Assembly: GCA_938021445.1 (NCBI GenBank)
Contig: CALIGR010000105.1
Coordinates: 1-13,692, forward strand
Source of the DNA: an uncultured Candidatus Altimarinota bacterium
GTDB taxonomy: Bacteria > Patescibacteriota > Gracilibacteria > UBA4473
DNA: 13,692 nt
Direction of reading: 5' to 3'
Part shown: piece by piece, positions 8,502 to 13,692 of the stretch
Numbering within the stretch: the first letter of the stretch is position 1
Layout: each line of letters begins with the position of its first letter
Notes under the pieces: model-generated
Databases searched by the model: none
What the model was told of the DNA's origin: nothing
What the model saw: the letters and a program-made list of their open reading frames with translations, nothing else
Program-made: the position numbers and the translations under genes

Positions 8502-8681
8502 ATGAACTCAGAAACCCTTGTCTCAATGTACTGTCCGGACTGCCGGGGCAGATTTGAAATTGGTGCCTTTGATATTGAGGAAGACGAAGTCTTGGAGTGT
8601 GCTTTATGCGCCGCTGAAATTTTAGTAGTACAAAAAAATCCAATTCGAGTAAAACTTTATACCGAAGCGGATGATTTCTAA
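8502..8681 (+). CDS. LysW-like zinc-ribbon small protein
   Basis: This 59-residue protein has two Cys pairs, C11-P-D-C14 and C33-A-L-C36, which form a zinc ribbon. The overall pattern resembles LysW/ArgW, the amino-group carrier proteins of lysine and arginine synthesis: CPxC, an acidic stretch, a Glu before CxxC, a hydrophobic AEILVV strand, then NPIRVKL. However, the C-terminus is TEADDF instead of the EDWGE end. The terminal Glu to which the substrate is attached in the carrier family is therefore absent, and no lysine or arginine biosynthesis genes are nearby. A structural or nucleic-acid/protein-binding role is more likely than carrier activity. It lies between the methyltransferase and the penicillin-binding protein, and ends 48 bases before the latter. 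No Shine-Dalgarno site is visible. The start ATG gives the full conserved ribbon; an internal ATG at codon 9 would leave only two residues before the first Cys. Confidence 0.8.
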   Translation: MNSETLVSMYCPDCRGRFEIGAFDIEEDEVLECALCAAEILVVQKNPIRVKLYTEADDF

Positions 8682-8713
8682 GCCGTTCTCGACTGGTTTA
8701 TTGCTTTAGTTTG

Positions 8714-8722
8714 TGATATAAT
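8714..8722 (+). promoter_or_regulatory. Perfect extended -10 box, leaderless start for the PBP gene
   Basis: TGATATAAT matches the extended -10 consensus (TGnTATAAT) exactly. The PBP start codon at 8730 begins 7 bases after the hexamer, so the mRNA should start at or next to the ATG. No convincing -35 element is seen at the usual distance, which an extended -10 can tolerate. Confidence 0.7.
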
Positions 8723-8729
8723 ATTTCGA

Positions 8730-10817
8730 ATGCGTGTTTTAGGAATAATTTTACTCTGGCTACTTCCCATGATTTTGATCGGGGGAGGCTTGGCTATTTT
8801 AGAGAAAGTAGTTATTTGGGGAGAGTCAGATTTTAAAACCGGAAAAGAGCTGACGCTTGATAGTTTGGAGTTCTCAATGGTCGTTCAGGATCGAGACGGA
8901 AAGGAGATATACCGAAATTTTTCAAACGAAAACAGAGAGTGGATTCCACTCCAAGAAATGCCAGACTTAATGCAGACCGCCACCGTGATCATTGAGGACA
9001 AGCGCTTTTATGATCATTCAGGCGTCGATTTCCCAGGAGTCGCTCGGGCCATGTTTAAAAACATAATGGCTGGTCGAGTGGTACAAGGAGGTTCAACCTT
9101 GACGCAGCAAGTGGCTCGGAAAGTCTTTTTGACCGATGAGCGAAGTTATAAAAGAAAAATTAGAGAGATGTTTATCGCCTTTGGGGTTGAGTCGACGTAT
9201 GACAAAGAACAGATTCTGGAAATGTATCTTAATACGGTTCCTTATGGAGCCCGTATAAACGGTATCAGAGTCGCCTCACAGCATTATTTCGATAAGCTTC
9301 CGACCGAATTGAGCGAGGCTGAAATGCTGGTTCTATCGGTGATGCCAAAGGATCCAGTTCGACTCTCAAGAAAAGTAAATATCAAAGAATGGCTTGGAAC
9401 TTGCAGTCTCCCAATGGAAGGCGAATGTACGCCTTTTAAAGATATAAATTATCGGACATCCCGGGTTGAATCGCTTCTATTTGCGGTAGCCAAAGAAGAG
9501 GATTGGGACATGGCGAGGACGAGAAGAGTGTGGGAAGATCTGCAGAATATAAAACTACCAAATAGAAGAACGTGGGTCGATGATGACTTTCAGCACTTTA
9601 GATTTTATATCGAGCGGTACTTAGCGGACACTGGTTTTTCAACGAAGGGCACCAATGGACTTATCATCAGGACAACACTAGACAGCACGCTGCAGAAAGA
9701 GGTTATGGAGTACATGGATTCGGGAGTCAGTGACGATATGTTGACGGAACATTGGATTCGAAATTATGCTATCTTAATTTTAGATCATGAAAGCCGGGGG
9801 CCGTTAGTTTGGATTGGATCAAAAGACTTTTGGGACGAAGAAATTTCAGGGCAAGTTGATATGATTCAGGCTCGACGTCAGACGGGCTCAACGATTAAGC
9901 CGTTTGTTTATGCTGGAGCGATTGAGAAAGGCTACGAACCACCAACCATTTTCTATGATACTTATGTGCGTTTTAGTCAAGATGGATCAGATTTAAGTAA
10001 TTCTGATGGACAATATTTGGGAGGAATCCGAATGTCAGAAGCGCTGGCCAGATCCCGAAATATACCAGCGGCGAAAGCGCTGATTTTGGCTGGAGGTGAG
10101 CGAGTCCTTAAAAAGTACTTAGATCGAAACTTTGGGTTTGATATTGGGAGCGTTTATAAAAATCACTTTTTTGGTTGGACACTCGCCCTTGGAACCGCTC
10201 CAGTAAAAATTATGGATCTTGGTAATGCGTATGCAACGCTTGGAAGTCGTGAGCAGCGAGCGATTTGTCCAGTCCTCTCAATACATGATTTTGAAGGGAG
10301 AGAGCTGCCAAATCCATGTAATGTACGAGTCTCAAGACGGATTAAGACTTCTACGGCTTTTTTTGTTAACAATATTCTAAGCAACGAAAGCGAGAGACCA
10401 AAAGACTGGAATGAGATCCTCAACCCAGGCGTTAAAATGGCGATTAAGACCGGTACTTCATCAAAACGAGTTGGTCCACAGATTTTCCCGGTTGATGATA
10501 TAGTGGTTGGCTACACGCCAAAAGCGACCGTGTTGCTCTGGAGTGGGAACACCGACGGTCGAGGCCTGAAGCCGGGAAGTGTGGCGGTCTATTCTGTTGG
10601 GAACGTGTGGAAGAATATCGCTCAAAAATTTCTAGCAAGACATCCATACGCTTGGGCTGACTTCGAGCAGCCAAATGATCTCGTCAAAGTAAATGGGGAA
10701 TGGGCCACTCCAGAATACCGAAATAATCCACCAAGTTATGACGTCTTAAATCCCTTTGTAACGCGTAACATGGAGCTAGGTCTAAATCCACTCTACACAC
10801 TCGATCATGAGCGCTAG
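8730..10817 (+). CDS. Bifunctional class A penicillin-binding protein, PBP1C-like
   Basis: This 695-residue enzyme polymerises lipid II into glycan strands and cross-links peptides. A membrane anchor covers residues about 4-26, placing the rest outside the cytoplasmic membrane. The glycosyltransferase-51 domain (about 65-235) shows the catalytic Glu89 in IIEDKRFYDHSG, the GGSTLTQQ motif (120-127), and EQILEMYLN with Glu164. The transpeptidase domain (about 340-640) has all three active-site motifs: S387-T-I-K390 with the nucleophilic serine, S442-R-N444, and K573-T-G575. The wording around these motifs resembles PBP1C more than PBP1A, but the extra C-terminal domain of many PBP1C proteins is missing; the protein ends about 120 residues after KTG. 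It starts from an extended -10 promoter without a leader. It is followed by a strong terminator, so it appears to be transcribed alone. Together with the MurF-type ligase further on, it shows that the organism makes peptidoglycan. Confidence 0.95.
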   Translation: MRVLGIILLWLLPMILIGGGLAILEKVVIWGESDFKTGKELTLDSLEFSMVVQDRDGKEIYRNFSNENREWIPLQEMPDLMQTATVIIEDKRFYDHSGVDFPGVARAMFKNIMAGRVVQGGSTLTQQVARKVFLTDERSYKRKIREMFIAFGVESTYDKEQILEMYLNTVPYGARINGIRVASQHYFDKLPTELSEAEMLVLSVMPKDPVRLSRKVNIKEWLGTCSLPMEGECTPFKDINYRTSRVESLLFAVAKEEDWDMARTRRVWEDLQNIKLPNRRTWVDDDFQHFRFYIERYLADTGFSTKGTNGLIIRTTLDSTLQKEVMEYMDSGVSDDMLTEHWIRNYAILILDHESRGPLVWIGSKDFWDEEISGQVDMIQARRQTGSTIKPFVYAGAIEKGYEPPTIFYDTYVRFSQDGSDLSNSDGQYLGGIRMSEALARSRNIPAAKALILAGGERVLKKYLDRNFGFDIGSVYKNHFFGWTLALGTAPVKIMDLGNAYATLGSREQRAICPVLSIHDFEGRELPNPCNVRVSRRIKTSTAFFVNNILSNESERPKDWNEILNPGVKMAIKTGTSSKRVGPQIFPVDDIVVGYTPKATVLLWSGNTDGRGLKPGSVAVYSVGNVWKNIAQKFLARHPYAWADFEQPNDLVKVNGEWATPEYRNNPPSYDVLNPFVTRNMELGLNPLYTLDHER

Positions 10818-10850
10818 AGTGTGAAAATATTTTATAAGTTAACACTATAA

Positions 10851-10880
10851 AAAAAGACCCTCACCCATGAGGGTCTTTTT
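10851..10880. terminator. Bidirectional intrinsic terminator between convergent genes
   Basis: A perfect 13-bp inverted repeat (10851-10863 and 10868-10880) with a 4-base loop (CCCA) has a GACCCTCA/TGAGGGTC core flanked by A5 on one side and T5 on the other. It would stop transcripts from both the PBP gene and the oppositely oriented lipoprotein gene. It lies in the 86-base gap between their stop codons. Confidence 0.92.
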
Positions 10881-10903
10881 GGTCATAAATCGAAAGAAAA
10901 AAT

Positions 10904-11830
10904 TTAGTTGAAGAAGTTAGCAATTTCGTCCAATTCAGGATCTCGAATCGTTTTAACTTCTTGGTGTTTTTCATCTAAGAAAACCAGTGTGGTTTGCTTA
11001 TTAACATTATATTTTTTCTTCAGCTCAGTCTCTTTGTCGTAATCAGCCAAAAGCATGTTTACGTTAGTGAGTTGGTCCGCGTTAGCTTCATCTTCAAGCT
11101 TCGCTTCAAGTTTAGCACACGTTGGGCACCAATCAGCTCGGAAGTTGATCACTACTTTTTGACCGTACATATCATTTAGTTTGTCGTTCGTGAACTCTTC
11201 GTACACAAAGCTTCGCGTTTCAGACGTAGCCACGTCAACAGCCGCGTCTTTAACTTCAATGACGGTATCAACCGCCTCTTCAGCGAGGTCAGTAGCGCCT
11301 TCGGCAACAGCTCCAGCAACGTCTCCAGTCGCCTCAATGGCGCTCCCAGCAGCGTCAACAGCGCCTTCAGTAACGGCTCCAGCACCATCTACAACGGCTT
11401 CGGTTGCGTCACCAGCAACCTCAACAGCGCCTTCAGCGAGGTCAGTAGCCCCCTCTGCAACAGCCCCAGCCGCATCACCAGCCGTTTCGGCCACAACAGA
11501 AGCGCCATCAACAGCTGCGTCTTTTACATTTCCAGCCGTTTCCCCAACCGTATTGATCGCGCTTTCGGTCGCGTCACCAATATTTCCGAGTACGTTTCTA
11601 GCTCCATCAAGAAGACCTCCACTTTTTTCAGCGATGACCTTTCCAGATTCCATGACTTCTCCAGCGCCTTCGGCCATAGAGTCAAGACCGCCTTCGGTCA
11701 TTTTTTGAGCGCCTGAGACGACATTTTTACCAGCTTCTAAGACTTCACCAGAGTCTTGATTGGCTTGGTTCATACAACCAGTGAGCGTCAAAAGGACAGC
11801 GAAACTTAGTAAATATTTAAATGTTTTCAT
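10904..11830 (-). CDS. Lipoprotein with 11-residue helical repeats fused to thioredoxin domain
   Basis: This 308-residue protein has three parts. Residues 1-19 are a lipoprotein signal peptide ending in the lipobox LTGC, so C19 should be lipid-modified and tether the protein outside the membrane. Residues about 32-200 are Ala/Gly/Glu/Asp/Val-rich, in roughly fifteen degenerate 11-residue units (for example DATESAINTVG, DGASVVAETAG, DATEAVVDGAG), resembling the 11-mer repeats of group 3 LEA proteins and predicting a long amphipathic helix. Residues about 205-308 are a thioredoxin-like domain with NFRADWCPTC, the redox pair being C235 and C238. At the cis-proline position, normally Pro-Thr, the sequence has T280-T281. 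The domain probably reduces or rearranges disulfides on the outer face of the membrane, with the repeat as a spacer or membrane/wall-binding arm; both roles are inferred. The gene is convergent with the PBP and divergent from the hydrolase. Confidence 0.9.
   Translation of the reverse strand: MKTFKYLLSFAVLLTLTGCMNQANQDSGEVLEAGKNVVSGAQKMTEGGLDSMAEGAGEVMESGKVIAEKSGGLLDGARNVLGNIGDATESAINTVGETAGNVKDAAVDGASVVAETAGDAAGAVAEGATDLAEGAVEVAGDATEAVVDGAGAVTEGAVDAAGSAIEATGDVAGAVAEGATDLAEEAVDTVIEVKDAAVDVATSETRSFVYEEFTNDKLNDMYGQKVVINFRADWCPTCAKLEAKLEDEANADQLTNVNMLLADYDKETELKKKYNVNKQTTLVFLDEKHQEVKTIRDPELDEIANFFN
11231..11737 (-). repeat. Degenerate 33-bp (11-codon) tandem repeat array
   Basis: This is the DNA encoding residues 32-200 of the thioredoxin lipoprotein. 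The period is visible in the protein, with Asp/Glu opening most units and Gly or Ala closing them. At DNA level it has mostly decayed, but a 19-bp exact direct repeat remains at 11278-11296 and 11431-11449, 153 bp apart. That spacing is 51 codons, not a multiple of 11, so the array has had insertions or deletions that break the register. Confidence 0.75.
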
Positions 11831-11908
11831 GAATTTCGTAGGATTAAAGGTTACAAAAACAGATCGATATTAAATTTCAAAATTAAGGAATCAAGTTTTA
11901 ATTGTAGT

Positions 11909-11936
11909 TTGCTCGGGAGACCTCAATCGATATCAT
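11909..11936 (+). promoter_or_regulatory. Promoter of the hydrolase-Mur ligase pair, leaderless
   Basis: TTGCTC (11909-11914) and TATCAT (11931-11936) are 16 bases apart. The ATG at 11944 begins 7 bases after the -10, so a leaderless transcript is expected. It lies in the 113-base gap between divergent genes; the rest of the gap is AT-rich and must also hold the promoter of the lipoprotein gene, which I could not place with confidence. Confidence 0.5.
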
Positions 11937-11943
11937 AGAATCA

Positions 11944-12720
11944 ATGCAGTCATTTTCTTCTCATTACTACGTTAATATTCGGGATACTAAAGCTCATTTT
12001 GTCCGCTTTGGCGAAAGCTCTAATAAAATTATTTTCTTACACGGATGGGGAGGAAGCACTGAAAGTTTTACACAATTAGCGGTTCAATTGCGCGAAAAAA
12101 AGCCTGATCTTGAGATTATTTTGCTAGATTACCCAGGGTTTGGACTGACAGGGAATCCACCTGAAGCTGGAATGGATTCATCCGAATATGCAGCTTGGGT
12201 ATATGATTTTATGACAGTTCTAAATATCCCAAGAGCTCATTTTTACGCGCACTCTAATGGAGGACGAATCTTGAATAAGTTGATTCAGAAAAACCCACAA
12301 GCTGTTAAAAAAGCTGTTTTCACCGGTTCAGCTGGTATTAAACCACCTAAAAAGATAGGCCAAATTATAGCTGAAAAAATAGGCTTTATCGGTAAAATAT
12401 TGCCGAAGTCAGTTAGAAGATTTTTAATTAAGAAAGTCTTGGGGGCTCGTGATTGGGCAGACGTAAAACCGTATAATAAGAAAACACTCGAGCGGATTCT
12501 GGCAGAACCAGATATCGGCGAAGAGCTCAAGAAAATAACACATGAGTGCTTGATTCTTTGGGGTGCGAAAGACAAGATGACGCCTTACCGGCCTTCTGGT
12601 GAGACGTACATAAAAAACATTAAGAATAAACAGTACAAAGTGTTTCCTGATGGACGTCATGGTATTCATCACACTCACACAAATGAGATTGCAGATCTTG
12701 TCGCTGAATTTTTAAAATAG
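11944..12720 (+). CDS. Alpha/beta hydrolase
   Basis: This 258-residue cytoplasmic enzyme has the alpha/beta hydrolase fold and no signal peptide. The oxyanion-hole motif HGWGG is at residues 33-37. The nucleophile elbow reads A-H-S104-N-G-G, so S104 is the catalytic serine, with Ala in place of the first Gly of GxSxG. D210 (WGAKDKMTP) and H239 (DGRHG) complete the triad. A basic helical cap lies at about residues 133-180 (KPPKKIGQ, KSVRRFLIKK). The substrate cannot be inferred. It is transcribed from its own leaderless promoter, and the MurF-type ligase begins 6 bases after its stop. The two are very likely co-transcribed, and the hydrolase may act on a cell-wall precursor or related ester or amide; that is inference from position only. 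Small esterases and haloalkane-dehalogenase-like enzymes share the fold. Confidence 0.88.
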   Translation: MQSFSSHYYVNIRDTKAHFVRFGESSNKIIFLHGWGGSTESFTQLAVQLREKKPDLEIILLDYPGFGLTGNPPEAGMDSSEYAAWVYDFMTVLNIPRAHFYAHSNGGRILNKLIQKNPQAVKKAVFTGSAGIKPPKKIGQIIAEKIGFIGKILPKSVRRFLIKKVLGARDWADVKPYNKKTLERILAEPDIGEELKKITHECLILWGAKDKMTPYRPSGETYIKNIKNKQYKVFPDGRHGIHHTHTNEIADLVAEFLK

Positions 12721-12726
12721 ATTTTT

Positions 12727-13692
12727 ATGATTTGGTATATTTTATCAGGACTAATTTTTTTGTTAGGCCTCAGAACTTTGGGGAAAAACCTTCAGTCTTG
12801 GCAAATACGAGAGTACCGCTTTGATCGGATGCGAGCCTGGCTTCAGACAAAGGATGGACGAGGCGCTTTTGTGCCCTGGTTTTACAGAGGTGTTTTTCCA
12901 AGACCGAAGTTTAGTGGGCGGATTTTTATGATCCTCGTAGGAATATTTTTCATCGGTGGCTTTTATGTGAGTCATATTTCGGGTTCTGATGATTATGTAG
13001 GTTTCTGTAGCGATATAATTTCTGGTGAGATTATAAGCTGTAATCAGGAGCAAGATAAAAACTCCAAAATCTTCCCGTTATTACTACTTTGGGAGCGAAC
13101 GATTTGGCTTCAGGTTTTATTCGGCGTTTGGGTGACAAAGCTTCCGGTCTGGCTTGGTCGTCAGAGACTTTTCGGGAAAGCGAGAAAGATCATTCAAAAT
13201 AGTGATGAAAATATTACTAGAATTGGGATTACCGGAAGTTATGGAAAATCTTCTACGAAAGAAATCTTGGTGCACTTACTGGAGTCTCACTTCGGGAAAG
13301 AACAGGTGCGCTACAATCCAGCCAATAATAATACTGAGGTGGCGGTCGCTCGCTTAATCTTAAAAAACCAAGTATTTTTTAAAACACCTGAGATTCCGAA
13401 TCCCAGCCTGTCCGGCAGGCAGGAAGTCCGGAATGATAAAAAAAAGTTTTTTGTCTGTGAAATGGGGGCTTATAGAAAAGGTGAAATCAAAACAATGTGC
13501 GACTACGTCTTGCCACATCAAGGCTTAGTGACTGGGCTTAATCAGCAACATATTGAGCTTTTTGGTTCTCAACGAAATATCCAAGAAGGGAAATTTGAAG
13601 TCGCCGAAGCGGCAACAGACAAAGTATTTTTCAACAGTGATAATGCTCTGACCGCAGAAATCTTTAATGATCGAGAAGTTGAAGCCACAAAA
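12727..13692 (+). CDS. MurF-type Mur ligase with N-terminal membrane module (partial)
   Basis: The frame is open from the ATG at 12727 to the window edge, giving 322 residues without the C-terminus. The ligase part begins near residue 163. The ATP-binding loop is GITGSYGKSSTKE (167-179, K174), followed by the NPANNNTEVAVARL region (197-210), the ligase signature CEMGAYRKGEI (244-254) and GLNQQHIELFGS (270-281). These match Mur ligases of the MurF type, which add D-Ala-D-Ala to UDP-MurNAc-tripeptide. Unlike ordinary soluble MurF, residues 1-140 form a membrane module: hydrophobic segments at about 2-18, 65-83 and 116-137, with a basic WQIREYRFDRMRAWL stretch between the first two. I recall similar fusions from CPR and some Firmicutes genomes, but cannot check this. 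Residues 223-236 come from a palindromic DNA element lying in frame. It follows the hydrolase stop by 6 bases and has no Shine-Dalgarno site. Confidence 0.88.
   Translation, partial: MIWYILSGLIFLLGLRTLGKNLQSWQIREYRFDRMRAWLQTKDGRGAFVPWFYRGVFPRPKFSGRIFMILVGIFFIGGFYVSHISGSDDYVGFCSDIISGEIISCNQEQDKNSKIFPLLLLWERTIWLQVLFGVWVTKLPVWLGRQRLFGKARKIIQNSDENITRIGITGSYGKSSTKEILVHLLESHFGKEQVRYNPANNNTEVAVARLILKNQVFFKTPEIPNPSLSGRQEVRNDKKKFFVCEMGAYRKGEIKTMCDYVLPHQGLVTGLNQQHIELFGSQRNIQEGKFEVAEAATDKVFFNSDNALTAEIFNDREVEATK
13393..13434. repeat. 42-bp palindromic element in frame inside the Mur ligase gene
   Basis: Outer inverted arms ATTCCG (13393-13398) and CGGAAT (13429-13434) enclose an inner hairpin, GCCTG-TCCGG-CAGGC (13406-13420), within the core CCTGTCCGGCAGGCAGG. 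The element is exactly 14 codons and begins on a codon boundary, adding residues 223-236. It is clearly richer in G and C than its flanks. It resembles small mobile palindromes such as the Rickettsia RPE family in habit. I believe similar CCTGCC/GGCAGG palindromes are common in CPR genomes, but this is from memory. No second copy occurs in the window. Confidence 0.6.

Noticed and set aside
8528..8552. Possible second copy of the GTCCGG/GCCGG palindromic element inside the zinc-ribbon gene
   Set aside because: The resemblance is limited to a few bases that encode the conserved CPDC motif. The outer arms and inner hairpin of the 42-bp element are missing.
10814..10847. Inverted repeat AGTGT...ACACT around an AAAATATTTT palindrome just after the PBP stop
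   Set aside because: The arms are only 5 bp and the loop is long. The strong terminator directly downstream explains the region better.
11181..11708. A 175-codon Ser/Ala/Pro-rich open frame on the plus strand
   Set aside because: It is the antisense of the Ala/Gly-rich repeat of the thioredoxin lipoprotein, whose low-complexity codons keep the opposite strand free of stops. It has no domain and no promoter.
248..12720. UGA recoded as glycine, as in Gracilibacteria
   Set aside because: Recoding would put many in-frame TGA codons in these long genes. None is present, and glycine is served by GGN codons.

Overview
The window looks like a chromosomal segment of a Patescibacteria/CPR-type bacterium with a single-membrane, peptidoglycan-containing envelope. 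This placement is an inference. It rests on very large lineage-specific secreted proteins, a Mur ligase carrying an N-terminal membrane module, promoters that place the start codon at the transcription start, almost no Shine-Dalgarno sites, and a small palindromic element inside a coding region. All nine complete genes end in TAA or TAG. About 4,000 codons contain no in-frame TGA, so UGA is neither used as a stop here nor read as a sense codon.

Layout. At 1-201 (minus) is the start of an unidentified membrane protein. Positions 248-7017 (plus) hold three tightly packed genes for exported proteins: a 98-aa Cys-pair protein with a Gly-rich tail, a 696-aa protein with a coiled coil and a C-terminal membrane anchor, and a 1444-aa multidomain surface protein. 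The giant protein has an Ig-like domain, a long helical region, a PKD-like domain, a second Ig-like domain, an EF-hand-type Asp loop and a beta-solenoid-like C-terminus. Cysteines in all three exported regions come in even numbers. At 7058-8681 (plus) are an orphan six-helix membrane protein, a small SAM-dependent O-methyltransferase and a 59-aa LysW-like zinc ribbon. At 8730-10817 (plus) is a bifunctional class A penicillin-binding protein. A symmetrical terminator at 10851-10880 separates it from the convergent gene at 10904-11830 (minus), a lipoprotein that joins about fifteen 11-residue Ala/Gly-rich helical repeats to a thioredoxin domain with a WCPTC site. At 11944-13692 (plus) are an alpha/beta hydrolase and, 6 bases later, a MurF-type ligase that runs off the window.

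Two themes link the genes. Peptidoglycan synthesis is represented by the PBP and the MurF-type ligase. The cell surface is represented by the three-gene exported cluster and the anchored thioredoxin lipoprotein, which could maintain disulfides in the Cys-paired surface proteins. That last link is an inference.

The most unusual items are the surface-protein cluster, the lipoprotein/11-mer-repeat/thioredoxin fusion, the 42-bp palindromic element sitting in frame in the Mur ligase gene, and three promoters with exactly 7 bases between the -10 hexamer and the ATG. No RNA genes, CRISPR arrays, transposases or long gene-free stretches were seen; the longest gap is 113 bases.
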